From Algihabitans sp965233705 (lineage in GTDB: Bacteria > Pseudomonadota > Alphaproteobacteria > Kiloniellales > DSM-21159), in contig CBDDTF010000003.1 in NCBI GenBank assembly GCA_965233705.1, forward strand, positions 1,240,001 through 1,304,000: a stretch of 64,000 nucleotides of DNA, read 5' to 3'. The notes under the pieces were generated by a model. It was given only the letters and a program-made list of their open reading frames with translations. It made no database searches and had not been told where the DNA came from. Positions 7,782 through 16,446 of this stretch are shown here, piece by piece; position 1 is the first letter of the stretch, and the number at the start of each line of letters is the position of its first letter. Position numbers and translations under genes: made by a program.

Positions 7782-8948
7782 ATGACGCTGATCACGGATT
7801 CCCAAGACGCCGCCGCCTTCTGTGCCCGCCAGGCGCGGGCCGAATTCATCACGGTGGATACCGAGTTCATTCGCGACACCACCTACTGGCCGCGCCTCTG
7901 CCTGATCCAGATCGCCGGCCCGCAGGAGGCCGCGGCGATCGACCCGCTGGCCGAGGGCATGGACCTGGAGCCGGTGTGGAGCCTGTTCGACAAGCCCGAC
8001 CTGCTGAAGGTCTTCCATGCCGCGCGCCAGGACCTGGAGATCTTCTACCAGCGCACCGGCCGACTGCCGCACCCGCTGTTCGACACCCAGGTCGCGGCCA
8101 TGGTCTGCGGCTTCGGCGACCAGGTCGGCTATGAGAAGCTGGCCAACCGTCTGGCCAATGCGCGCATCGACAAGTCGGTGCGCTTCGCCGACTGGGCCCA
8201 CCGGCCGCTGGGCAAGAAGCAGCTCGACTACGCCCTGGCCGACGTCACCCACCTGCGGGTCATCTACAAGAAGCTCAGCCGCAAGCTGGCGAACTCCGGG
8301 CGCGAGAGCTGGCTCCAGGAGGAGATGGCGGTGCTGCTCGACCCGGCCACCTACCGCCTGGCGCCGGAGGATGCCTGGAAGCGGCTGAAGAGCCGCTCGC
8401 GCGACCGCCGCTACCTGGCCCACCTGCGCAACCTGGCCGCCTGGCGCGAGCGCGAGGCCCAGCGCCGCGACGTGCCGCGCAACCGCATCCTGCGCGACGA
8501 GCAGCTCTACGACATCGCCGGCCTGGCGCCGCAGACCGCCGAGGACCTGGCCCGCGCCCGCGGCCTGTCGGCCGACTTCGCGCGCGGCAAGGTGGGCCAG
8601 GCGATCGTCCAGGTGATCGCCGAGGGCCTGGCCATGGACGAGGCCGACCTGCCGCAGCCGCCGCCGCGCGAGCAGCCGGTCGAGGCCGGCCCGGTGGTCG
8701 ACCTGCTGAAGGTGCTGCTCAAGCGCAACTGCGAGCGCCACGGCGTCGCCCAGCGGCTGGTCGCCAGCGCCAGCGAGCTGGACTCCCTGGCCGCCGGCGA
8801 TCCCGAGGTCGAGCGGCACCTGCTGCACGGCTGGCGGGGCGAGATCTTCGGCCGCGAGGCCAGCGCCCTGATGGAAGGCCGCCTGATGCTCACAGGCAAC
8901 GGCAGAGGTGGCCTGGTAGTCATTGAGGGAAAAGAAGAAAGAACCTGA
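7782..8948 (+). CDS. rnd: Ribonuclease D
   Basis: A 3'-to-5' exoribonuclease that trims tRNA precursors and other stable RNAs. The 388-residue protein has the DEDD exonuclease domain with EFITVDTEFIRD (the DxE motif), a central FHAARQDLEIFY, and the YALADVTHL motif that places the last Asp, then a C-terminal HRDC domain from about residue 205 (WREREAQRRDVPRNRIL). The ATG at 7782 is the first in frame and a TATACC box lies only about 12 bases upstream, so the leader would be very short. It is divergent from aspS by 172 bases. Confidence 0.96.
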   Translation: MTLITDSQDAAAFCARQARAEFITVDTEFIRDTTYWPRLCLIQIAGPQEAAAIDPLAEGMDLEPVWSLFDKPDLLKVFHAARQDLEIFYQRTGRLPHPLFDTQVAAMVCGFGDQVGYEKLANRLANARIDKSVRFADWAHRPLGKKQLDYALADVTHLRVIYKKLSRKLANSGRESWLQEEMAVLLDPATYRLAPEDAWKRLKSRSRDRRYLAHLRNLAAWREREAQRRDVPRNRILRDEQLYDIAGLAPQTAEDLARARGLSADFARGKVGQAIVQVIAEGLAMDEADLPQPPPREQPVEAGPVVDLLKVLLKRNCERHGVAQRLVASASELDSLAAGDPEVERHLLHGWRGEIFGREASALMEGRLMLTGNGRGGLVVIEGKEERT

Positions 8949-9136
8949 CGCCCAGCGCCAGAGCCGGCGGCCGGCGCGGCGTGCACGGCGCTGGACGGCG
9001 CCGATCGCGGCCCGGCAGGAGACGCGGACCGCGCGCGGCCAGCCGGGCGTTGGGCGTTAGGCCCCGGGCCTCGGGCGTGGGGGCCTCGGCAAAGGCGCCC
9101 AGTCGGGACAGCCTCAAGCGAGAGGATGAGAGAGCC

Positions 9137-10045
9137 GTGGGCCAGGTCTACGTGATCGGCAGCATCAACCTGGATCTCGTCGCCTTCGCCGAGCGCCTGC
9201 CGACGCGCGGCGAAACCGTCGGCGGCCAGGCCTTCGCCCGCCTGCCGGGCGGCAAGGGCGCCAACCAGGCGGTCGCGGCGGCCCGCGCCGGCGCCGAAAC
9301 CGTGATGGTCGGCGCCCTGGGGGACGACCTGGAGGGGCGGTTCCTGCGCGGCGCCCTGGCCGAGGCGGGCCTCGTGCTCGATCAGGTCGAGACGGTGACG
9401 ACGCCGAGCGGCGTGGCGCTGATCGTGGTCGGCGGCGGCGACAACCAGATCGTCGCGATCCCCGGTGCCAACGCGGCGATCGACCCGGCGCGCCTCGCGG
9501 CCCTGCCGCTGCAGCCGGGCGACCTCTGCCTGACCCAGATGGAGACCCGGCCGGAGGTGGTGGCGGCCGCGCTGCGACGGGCCCGCGCCTGCGGCGCCCG
9601 CGCGCTCTTCAACCCCGCCCCGGCCCTGCCGGCCGCGGCCGAGCTCTTCGCCCTGGCCGACCTGCTGATCCTCAACGAGACGGAGGTCCGCGCCTTCTCC
9701 GGCCGGCCCTTCGACACGGCCGCGCTGCCCGCCAGCCTGGCCGCGGCGGCGGCCGGCCTGGGCCTGCGTCCGGAGCAGACGCTGGTGGTCACCCTGGGCG
9801 CCGCCGGCGCCTGCGCGCTCAGCGACGGGCGCGTCGTCACCGCGCCGGGCCGGCCGGTCCCCGTGGTCGACACCACCGGCGCCGGCGACTGCTTCTGCGG
9901 CTATCTGGCGGCCGGCCTGGCCGGCGGCGCCCCCCTGGACCGCGCCCTCGCCCGGGCCAACGGCGCCGCGGCGCTGGCGGTGCAGCGGCGCGGCGCCATC
10001 GCCGCCCTGCCCTTCGCCCACGAGCTCGACGCCCTGCCGGCCTAG
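9137..10045 (+). CDS. rbsK: Ribokinase (PfkB family sugar kinase)
   Basis: ATP-dependent phosphorylation of ribose or a related sugar. The 302-residue protein has the PfkB signatures: PGGKGANQAVAAARAG near residue 37 and DTTGAGDCFCGYLAAGLAGG with the catalytic Asp near residue 250. The overall pattern (VIGSINLDLVAF at the start, LILNETE in the middle) is that of ribokinase proper. I place the start at the GTG at 9137 because the first beta strand (GQVYVIGSINLD) begins there and AGGATGAGAG precedes it; a longer frame exists upstream but is low complexity. No ribose transporter is adjacent. The stop is immediately followed by a long palindrome. Confidence 0.9.
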   Translation: MGQVYVIGSINLDLVAFAERLPTRGETVGGQAFARLPGGKGANQAVAAARAGAETVMVGALGDDLEGRFLRGALAEAGLVLDQVETVTTPSGVALIVVGGGDNQIVAIPGANAAIDPARLAALPLQPGDLCLTQMETRPEVVAAALRRARACGARALFNPAPALPAAAELFALADLLILNETEVRAFSGRPFDTAALPASLAAAAAGLGLRPEQTLVVTLGAAGACALSDGRVVTAPGRPVPVVDTTGAGDCFCGYLAAGLAGGAPLDRALARANGAAALAVQRRGAIAALPFAHELDALPA

Positions 10046-10320
10046 AGCGATGCCCGACCTGATCGAATCGCATTTGCGATTCGCCAGGTCGGACAGCATC
10101 ACTCTAACACTATGGTTTAGGGCGGTTTTGGGCCGATCGGCGGACCCACGTCGTGGTTCCACTCGATCGGAAACCGCCCTAGAGCCGATTGTGATCGTTT
10201 GGCCCCACAGCGTGGCTCCGCCGATCACAAGAAACCTTCTCTACACCAAAGGGGTAGAGTGATTTTTCGCGACCGGCGGACGCGCTGACGCGCGTCCAAA
10301 CAGTCGCGAGACATCGCTCT
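10044..10320. repeat. Four consecutive inverted repeats filling the rbsK-hydrolase gap
   Basis: The whole 298-base gap between convergent genes is taken up by hairpins. A: 10044-10105, arms starting AGAGCGATGC and ending GCATCACTCT. B: 10119-10181, arms AGGGCGGTTT and AAACCGCCCT. C: 10189-10230, arms TTGTGATCG and CGATCACAA. D: 10256-10320, arms AGAGTGAT and ATCGCTCT with inner arms TCGCGAC and GTCGCGA. A and D share the terminal AGAGYGAT. I see no coding potential here. Confidence 0.8.
10259..10297 (+). repeat. Dispersed 39-bp hairpin repeat, copy 1
   Basis: Copy with GTGATTTTTCGC, then GACC, then GGCGGACGCGC-TGAC-GCGCGTCC. It matches the copy at 48931-48969 at 33 of 39 positions and that at 19064-19102 at 32 of 39, counted by eye. 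GGACGCGC and GCGCGTCC form an 8-base stem. Confidence 0.75.
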
Positions 10321-10343
10321 CACTTTAATGTGTGAGCGCAGAT

Positions 10344-11876
10344 TCAGCCGGAGAGGATCGGGAAGGTCACCGCGATGGCCCAGGCGAAGGCCAGGGCATT
10401 GGCCAGCCCGGCGGCCAGCGGCTGGCCCGTGGCGCGGAACGCCCAGCGGCTGAACAGGCCGTAGACCAGGAAGAAGACCAGGATCAGCGGCAGGATGATG
10501 ACCAGGAAGAACAGCCGCTCGAAGTCCAGCGCCACGGCCAGCGCCAGGGACAGCAGAAAGCACAGCTTGCTCGCCGGATAGGCGCCGCGCGCGCCGGCGG
10601 CGCGGCGCGTCAGCCACTCGTCGGCCAGGAAGTAGGCCAGCGTGCCCGCCAGCATCACCGCGATCAGCGGCGCACGCAGCGCCGTCGGCGTGAAGGACAG
10701 CACGAAGCTGTCGAGCGCCACCCCCAGCGCGCCCAGCCCGTAGAGCGCGATCAGCCCGGCCGCCGCCGCCGTCTTCAGGGCACCGGCGGCGCAGGGCCGC
10801 GCGCCCCGGCCGGCCGGGCCGAAGCGCCAGATCAGCCCGGCCGTGAGCAGGCCGTAGAGCGCGAAGTGGGCGGCCAGGTAGTCGCCCACCAGCATCGGCA
10901 GGAAATCGGTCGGCAGCAGGCGCAGCACCAGCGGCGTCGCCACCGCCGGCGCCAGCAGCAGCGGCCAGAGGCGGCGCCAGCCGAGCCCGGGCCCGCCCGC
11001 GCCGGCGGGTGCGCCGGCCGCCGCGCGCGGCAGCAGGGATGCCAGCGGCCAAGCGAGCAGCACGAGGCCGCCGAACAGCAGCGCCAGCCAGGGCCCGCGC
11101 AGCCCCGCCCGGCCGGTCTGGTCGCGCCCGAAGGCGCCGTTCAGCCAGGCCACGGCCGCGCGCAGGCTCTCGCCGCTGTAGAGCACGCCGATGTGCTCCA
11201 CCCCGTCGGCGAAGACCAGCCGCCGCGCGCTGCCGTCGGCGAAGCGCCCGACCGTGCGCCCCGCCTCGGCGTCGGCGCCGCCGGCCAGCCGCAGCACCCG
11301 CAGTCCCTCCGCGCGCAGCCCCGCCTCCCAGGCGCCGACGATGACCAGCAGATTGCGTGGCACCGCGGCGGTGACCTCGCGCGAAAAGAGGGAGACGGCG
11401 ATCGTCGCCTCGACCTGCTTCGGGTGCGCGGCGGCATAGCGGACCACGATGTCGGAGGCCATGGAATGCCCGAGCAGCGCCAGGCGCCCGTCGGCGCCCG
11501 GCAGTTCCAGGGCGAACTCGGCCACCCGCGCCAGCTCGGCCAGCAGGTTGCGCGTCGCCCCGCTGGGCGCCGTGACGTCGCCGGCCAGCGGCGCGGCGTT
11601 GCGGCCGTGGCCGAGCAGATCGTAGGTCACCGCGAGATAGCCGGCCCGGGCGAGCGAGACGGCGAAGGGTTCCATCAGTTGCTGCGAGCCGGCGAAACCG
11701 TGGGCGATCAGCACCGCTGGCGCCGGGCCGCCGTCGGACTGGCGATACACCGTCACCGGCGTCGGGCCCAGCCGGGCCTCGGTGATCTGCAGCGGCGCGG
11801 TGGCGCGCAGCAGCATGAAGAGCGCGACGGCGATCGCGGCCAGCGCCAGCAGGGCGGCGAGCCGGCGCAGCCCCAT
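10344..11876 (-). CDS. Alpha/beta hydrolase fused to a multi-pass membrane domain
   Basis: A 510-residue inner-membrane protein. After an N-terminal membrane anchor (residues 4-22) comes an alpha/beta hydrolase domain (about 35-255) with the oxyanion-side motif IAHGFAGS, nucleophile elbow LLGHSMAS (Ser138) and a late His in DGVEHIGVLYSGE. The rest, from about residue 265, is six to eight hydrophobic segments (for example LALLFGGLVLLAWPLASLL). The substrate is unknown; the active site would sit at the membrane face. The start is the ATG at 11876, one base after the ppx stop, so the two are certainly co-transcribed. The longer frame upstream overlaps ppx and is not used. Confidence 0.8.
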   Translation of the reverse strand: MGLRRLAALLALAAIAVALFMLLRATAPLQITEARLGPTPVTVYRQSDGGPAPAVLIAHGFAGSQQLMEPFAVSLARAGYLAVTYDLLGHGRNAAPLAGDVTAPSGATRNLLAELARVAEFALELPGADGRLALLGHSMASDIVVRYAAAHPKQVEATIAVSLFSREVTAAVPRNLLVIVGAWEAGLRAEGLRVLRLAGGADAEAGRTVGRFADGSARRLVFADGVEHIGVLYSGESLRAAVAWLNGAFGRDQTGRAGLRGPWLALLFGGLVLLAWPLASLLPRAAAGAPAGAGGPGLGWRRLWPLLLAPAVATPLVLRLLPTDFLPMLVGDYLAAHFALYGLLTAGLIWRFGPAGRGARPCAAGALKTAAAAGLIALYGLGALGVALDSFVLSFTPTALRAPLIAVMLAGTLAYFLADEWLTRRAAGARGAYPASKLCFLLSLALAVALDFERLFFLVIILPLILVFFLVYGLFSRWAFRATGQPLAAGLANALAFAWAIAVTFPILSG

Positions 11877-11877
11877 G

Positions 11878-13518
11878 CTACCCGACAACGCGGGTGCGGC
11901 CGGCGCCGAGCGCCTGGCCCAGGGTATCCAGCCGCCGCTCCAGCACCTGGCCGGAGGGCACCTGCGCCTCGTCGGGCAGGTAGAGCACCAGCTCGCCGTC
12001 CAGCAGTTCGAGCTGGCTGCGCTCCAGCATCGACTCGGTCCCGGCCGACACGGCGTAGGCCAGGCGCAGCGCATGGCCCAGCGCCTCGGCCCGCGCCTTC
12101 AGGCGCGGCTCCAACAGCGCCACCAGCCGGGCGACCTCGGGGTTGTCGCCGACGCCGCCGTAGCGCACCGACAAGGCATAGGCGAGGAAGACCCGCGCGT
12201 CGTGCATGACGTAGAGCTGCGGCGCGCGCAGCACGCGGTAGAGCGCCTGTTCGGCGCGGTAGTCGGGATGCTCGCGCCAGGCGATGTCGCTCAGGTGGCA
12301 GGCGGCGCGGCGGAGCCGGCTCAGCGCCTCGGACTCGTTGGGGAAGATCGCCGCCGTCCAGGCCGCGATGGGCGCGCCGAGATCGCCGAAGCGGCCGTCG
12401 CGCCGCGCCCAGTCGCGCGCCGCCGCCATCAGCGGGTCCTCGGCGCGCAGCTCCGGCGACAGGCATTCGTAGACCCAGCCCTCGCGCAGGCCGTTGGCCG
12501 AGAAGACGATCTGCGCCGGGCGGGCGCGTTGCAGCAGCCGCTCCAGCAGCAGGCCGGCATAGGGCAGCGTGTCGAGCCGGCGGCGCGGCACGCCGGGCAG
12601 CCGCGCCAGCGAGCGCTTGCCCATCTGGGCGACCAGCCGGGCCAGGTCCTCGGCCTCCTTCCGCGACATGCTGTAGCCGTGGATCATGTGCAGCGGATAG
12701 CGGTGCTGCTCCATGTGGATGCGCGCCAGCGCCCGCCAGGCGCCGCCGACCGGAAAGAAGCTGCGCCCCTCCGCCTCGGCCAGCCACGGCAGGGAGTCGA
12801 GGTGCCGCTCGATGGTCGCCACCGCCTGGGCTCGGTCGCCCTCGTCGTCGCGCATCAGCCGCAGGGGCCCCAGCGGCAGGGTGAGCAGCCGCCCCTGGCG
12901 GCCGCGATCGAGCTGGGTCAGCTCCAGGGAGCCGCCGCCCAGATCGCCGGTCAGGCCGTCGGCGTCCGGAATGGCGGCGATCACCCCCTGGGCGGACAGC
13001 CGCGCCTCCTCGCCGCCGTCCAGCACCCGCACCGGCACGCCGCAACACGCCTCGACCCGGGCGACGAACTCGGCGCCGTTGCGGGCGTCGCGCACCGCCG
13101 CCGTGGCCAGCAGGTCCAGGCGTTCGACCTCCATGGCGCGGGCCAGTCCGGCGAAGCGCCCGAGGCTCGCCAGCGCCAGCTCGACGCCCTTGGTGTTGAG
13201 GCGCCCGCTCTCCTCCAGGCCACGGCCGAGGCCGCAGAGCACCTTCTCGTTGAACAGCGCCACCGGGGCGCGGTCGTCGCTGTCGAAGACCACCAGGCGG
13301 ATCGAGTTGGAGCCGATGTCGACGATGCCGAGGCGCGCCTGCCGGCGCACGGCCGGCTGCGCCTGCCCGCCGCGCCGGCGCCGCTGGCGCCGCCCGGCCG
13401 CCGGCGCATCGGCCGCGCCCGCCTGGCCCTCCTCCGCTGCCTGCCGCTCTGCCAAGACGCTGCCGGCCCCCGCCTGCTCCTCGTTCACCTGCCCCTCGTT
13501 CACCTGCCCCTCGTTCAC
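11878..13518 (-). CDS. ppx: Exopolyphosphatase / pppGpp phosphohydrolase (Ppx/GppA family)
   Basis: Degrades inorganic polyphosphate from its ends, or pppGpp to ppGpp. The ASKHA-fold domain starts near residue 62 with RLGIVDIGSNSIRLVVF, the phosphate-binding loop, and has GDLGGGSLEL as the second loop. The C-terminal half (HD-like, IHGYSMSRKEAEDLARL onward) is present, for 546 codons in all. The first 60 residues are disordered and Arg-rich (GRRQRRRRGG). The start is uncertain: three in-frame GTG codons (13518, 13503, 13488) lie in a 15-bp tandem array coding N-E-G-Q-V. It follows the ppk stop by 14 bases, the classical ppk-ppx arrangement. Confidence 0.93.
   Translation of the reverse strand: MNEGQVNEGQVNEEQAGAGSVLAERQAAEEGQAGAADAPAAGRRQRRRRGGQAQPAVRRQARLGIVDIGSNSIRLVVFDSDDRAPVALFNEKVLCGLGRGLEESGRLNTKGVELALASLGRFAGLARAMEVERLDLLATAAVRDARNGAEFVARVEACCGVPVRVLDGGEEARLSAQGVIAAIPDADGLTGDLGGGSLELTQLDRGRQGRLLTLPLGPLRLMRDDEGDRAQAVATIERHLDSLPWLAEAEGRSFFPVGGAWRALARIHMEQHRYPLHMIHGYSMSRKEAEDLARLVAQMGKRSLARLPGVPRRRLDTLPYAGLLLERLLQRARPAQIVFSANGLREGWVYECLSPELRAEDPLMAAARDWARRDGRFGDLGAPIAAWTAAIFPNESEALSRLRRAACHLSDIAWREHPDYRAEQALYRVLRAPQLYVMHDARVFLAYALSVRYGGVGDNPEVARLVALLEPRLKARAEALGHALRLAYAVSAGTESMLERSQLELLDGELVLYLPDEAQVPSGQVLERRLDTLGQALGAGRTRVVG
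13474..13518 (-). repeat. Three 15-bp tandem repeats that triplicate the ppx start region
   Basis: Units CTGCTCCTCGTTCAC (13474-13488), CTGCCCCTCGTTCAC (13489-13503) and CTGCCCCTCGTTCAC (13504-13518). On the coding strand each unit reads GTGAACGAGGGGCAG or a near copy. Each therefore supplies a GTG codon, and the GAGGGG of each unit lies three bases before the next GTG. Confidence 0.85.
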
Positions 13519-13532
13519 CTGCCGCCCGGCCC

Positions 13533-15758
13533 TCAGCGGCTCTTGCGGGCCAGCTTCTCCTTGCGCAGGGCGGAGCCGCGGCCGGAGAGGCTGGGGTTGG
13601 TCATGAAGAAGGACTGGGCGCTGAAGGCGTCCTCGCCGGCCTCGACCCGCACGAACTCGCCGTCCGGCTGCATGATCCAGCTCTGGGCCTCGTCCTTCAG
13701 ATTGGCCATCATCACCTGGTCGAGCACCTGGGCGTGCACCGTCTCGTTGACGATCGGCACCAGGGTCTCGACCCGGCGGTCGAGATTGCGCGGCATCCAG
13801 TCGGCCGAGGAGATGAAGACCTTGGCCTTCGGACTGGGCAGGCCGTGGCCCGCACCGAAGCAGACGACCCGGCTGTGCTCCAGGAAGCGGCCGACGATGG
13901 AACGCACGGTGATGTTCTCGCTGAGCCCCTTCACCCCGGGCCGCAGACAGCAGATGCCGCGCACCACCAGGTCGACCTTCACGCCGGCCTGGCTGGCCTC
14001 GTAGAGCTTGTCGATCAGCTCGCCGTCGACCAGGGCGTTGAGCTTGACCCAGACGGCGCCGGCCCGGCCGGCCTGGACGTGGGCGATCTCCTCGTCGATC
14101 AGCTCCAGCAGGGTCTTGCGCAGGGTCAGCGGCGCGATGGCGATCCGCTCCATCTCGCCCGGCTTGGCATAGCCGGTCATGTAGTTGAACACCCGCGCGG
14201 CATCGCGGCAGAGCGCCGGATCGGTCGTGAAGTAGCTGAGGTCGGTGTAGATCTTCGCGGTGATCGGGTGGTAGTTGCCGGTGCCGTAGTGGACGTAGGT
14301 GCGCAGCCCCTCGCCCTCGCGGCGCACCACCATGGAGACCTTGGCGTGGGTCTTCAGCTTGATGAAGCCGTAGACCACGTGCACGCCCGAGCGTTCCAGG
14401 TTGCGCGCCCAGCGGATGTTGCGCTCCTCGTCGAAGCGGGCCTTGAGTTCGACCAGCGCGGTCACCGACTTGCCGGCCTCGGCGGCGTCGGAGAGCGCCT
14501 TGAGGATCGGGCTGTCCTCGCTGGTGCGGTAGAGGGTCTGCTTGATCGCCACCACGTTGGGGTCCTGCACCGCCTGGCGCAGGAACTGCACCACCACGTC
14601 GAAGGACTCGTAGGGGTGGTGGACGATGATGTCCTTGGCCGCGATCGCCTTGAGGCAGTCGCCGTCGTAGTCCAGCACGCGCTCGGGAAAGCGCGGCGTG
14701 TAGGGCTCGAACAGCAGCTCCGGGCGCTCCTTGCCGATCAGCTGCTTGGTGTCGACGATGCCCAGCAGCCCCTCCAACGGGAAGATGTCCTCCGAGGAGA
14801 CGTCGATCTCGCGCTGCAGGAAGTCGCGCATGTGCGCCGGCATGTCGGCGTTGACCGTCATGCGGATGACGCTGCCGCGCCGGCGCCGCTTGAGCGCGCT
14901 TTCGAAGACGCGGACCAGGTCCTCGGCCTCCTCCTCGATCTCCATGTCGCTGTCGCGCACGACGCGGAACATGCCGACCTCGTGGACCTGCATGTTGGGG
15001 AACAGCCGGTCCATGAACAGCCGCACCACCTGCTCGATCGAGATGTAGCGCTGCTCCGCGCCGTCGTGGCCGCGCAGGCGGATGAAGCGCTCGACCTGCG
15101 GCGGCATGGGGATCAGGCCGTTGAGCACCTCCTTCTCGTCGGGCCGGTAGAGCTCGGCGACCATGGCGAAGCCGAGGTTGGGCATGAAGGGGAAGGGATG
15201 CGCCGGGTCGATCGCGATCGGCGTGAGCACGGGGAAGACGTTGGCCAGGAAGTAGTCCTCCAGCCAGGCCGTCTCCTGTTGGCTCAGCTCCTGGGCGCCG
15301 AGCACGCAGATCCCCTCGGCACGCAGCTCGGTCACCAGGCTGCGCCAGCAGTGCTGCTGGTCCTCCATCAGGCGGCCGGCGCGGGCGTTGATGGCGGCGA
15401 GCTGCTGGGCCGGCGTCAGTCCCTCCTGGCTCTGGGTCAGCACGCCGGCGCGCACCTGGCCCTTCAGGCCGGCGACGCGCACCATGTAGAACTCGTCCAG
15501 GTTGGAGCCGGAGATCGACAGGAAGCGCACCCGCTCGAGCAGCGGATGGTGGGTGTTGTAGGCCTCTTCCATCACCCGCTCGTTGAACTCCAGCCAGGAG
15601 ATCTCGCGGTTGATGAAGCGCTGCGGCGAGGCGGCGAGCGGCTGGCCACGGGTGTCGGTCGGGCCCTCGGCGGTCTGCGCCACCGGCTGGGCGGCGCGGT
15701 CGGCCGGCACCTCGGCCGGCGTGGCCCTCTCCGCAGTCTTGTGCATCGGCTCCTGCAT
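13533..15758 (-). CDS. ppk: Polyphosphate kinase 1
   Basis: Reversibly polymerises the gamma-phosphate of ATP into long-chain polyphosphate, at the membrane. At 741 residues it has all four PPK1 domains: N-terminal domain (FINREISWLEFNERVMEEA), head domain, and two phospholipase-D-like catalytic domains with HHPYESFDVVVQFLRQA, the conserved YGTGNYHPITAKIYTDLS segment, and RRVETLVPIV toward the end. The first 45 residues are a non-conserved low-complexity leader; the ATG at 15758 is the first in frame, although an ATG four codons later would also serve. It is divergent from the SixA-like gene (132-base gap) and followed by ppx. Confidence 0.97.
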   Translation of the reverse strand: MQEPMHKTAERATPAEVPADRAAQPVAQTAEGPTDTRGQPLAASPQRFINREISWLEFNERVMEEAYNTHHPLLERVRFLSISGSNLDEFYMVRVAGLKGQVRAGVLTQSQEGLTPAQQLAAINARAGRLMEDQQHCWRSLVTELRAEGICVLGAQELSQQETAWLEDYFLANVFPVLTPIAIDPAHPFPFMPNLGFAMVAELYRPDEKEVLNGLIPMPPQVERFIRLRGHDGAEQRYISIEQVVRLFMDRLFPNMQVHEVGMFRVVRDSDMEIEEEAEDLVRVFESALKRRRRGSVIRMTVNADMPAHMRDFLQREIDVSSEDIFPLEGLLGIVDTKQLIGKERPELLFEPYTPRFPERVLDYDGDCLKAIAAKDIIVHHPYESFDVVVQFLRQAVQDPNVVAIKQTLYRTSEDSPILKALSDAAEAGKSVTALVELKARFDEERNIRWARNLERSGVHVVYGFIKLKTHAKVSMVVRREGEGLRTYVHYGTGNYHPITAKIYTDLSYFTTDPALCRDAARVFNYMTGYAKPGEMERIAIAPLTLRKTLLELIDEEIAHVQAGRAGAVWVKLNALVDGELIDKLYEASQAGVKVDLVVRGICCLRPGVKGLSENITVRSIVGRFLEHSRVVCFGAGHGLPSPKAKVFISSADWMPRNLDRRVETLVPIVNETVHAQVLDQVMMANLKDEAQSWIMQPDGEFVRVEAGEDAFSAQSFFMTNPSLSGRGSALRKEKLARKSR

Positions 15759-15890
15759 GGCTCCCTGGCCCTCCGCCTGACGTCCCGAACTCCGCGATTC
15801 GCGGGCGCAGCCTATCAGCCGGTCACGACAGAACTGTGTAACAAGCCCGCAACGGGATGAACAGCGGCACGCGAGCGGTTACAAAGGGGC

Positions 15891-16409
15891 ATGAAGCAGC
15901 TTCTCCTCTACCGCCACGCCAAGTCCGCCTGGGACGACCCGCAGCTTGAGGACTTCGCGCGGCCGCTGGCCCCGCGCGGGCGCAAGGCGGCGCCGCGGAT
16001 GGGCCGGACGATGGCGGCGCGCGGCTGGCAGCCGCAGCGCGTGCTCTGCTCGGCCGCCCGGCGCACCTGGCAGACCTGGGAGCTGACGGCGCCGGAGCTG
16101 GGCGGCAGCCCGCAGGTCAAATCGCTGCGCGGCCTCTACCTCGCCAGTCCGGCCCAGATCCTGCGCGAGATCCACCGCACCCCCGAGACGGTGGAGCGCC
16201 TAATGGTGATCGGCCACAACCCCGGCCTGGAGACCCTCGCACGGCGGCTGGCCGGCCCGGACAGCGGCGGCGCCGAGCTGGCGCGCCTGCAGGAGAAGTT
16301 CCCCACCGCCGCCCTTGCGGTCTTCGCGGTGCCGCTGGAGCAGTGGCGCGCGCTCACCTGGTCCGGCGCCCGCCTGACGGCCTTCCTGCGCCCGAAGGAC
16401 CTCGACTGA
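15891..16409 (+). CDS. SixA-type histidine phosphatase
   Basis: A 172-residue member of the histidine phosphatase (phosphoglycerate-mutase-like) superfamily. The catalytic His is in LLLYRHAKSAW at the N-terminus and the second His in LMVIGHNPGLE; PLAPRGRKAAPRMG fits the SixA pattern. SixA removes phosphate from the HPt domain of E. coli ArcB, but the target in this lineage is not known. Divergent from ppk and convergent with the CYTH-CHAD gene, it stands inside the polyphosphate block, which hints at a role with phosphorylated partners there. That is inference only. Confidence 0.88.
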   Translation: MKQLLLYRHAKSAWDDPQLEDFARPLAPRGRKAAPRMGRTMAARGWQPQRVLCSAARRTWQTWELTAPELGGSPQVKSLRGLYLASPAQILREIHRTPETVERLMVIGHNPGLETLARRLAGPDSGGAELARLQEKFPTAALAVFAVPLEQWRALTWSGARLTAFLRPKDLD

Positions 16410-16425
16410 GCGGCACCGCGCCCTC

Positions 16426-16446
16426 GGCCGGCCTGCGCAGCCGGCC
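16426..16446. terminator. GC hairpin between convergent genes
   Basis: GGCCGGC (16426-16432) and GCCGGCC (16440-16446) form a perfect 7-base stem with a 7-base loop in the 36-base gap between the convergent genes; the last base overlaps the stop codon of the CYTH-CHAD gene. There is no T-run. Confidence 0.3.

Noticed and set aside
15776..15890. PHO box between ppk and the SixA-like gene
   Set aside because: The best site, on the minus strand around CTGTCGT, reaches only about 10 of 18 consensus positions with a poor first half-site.
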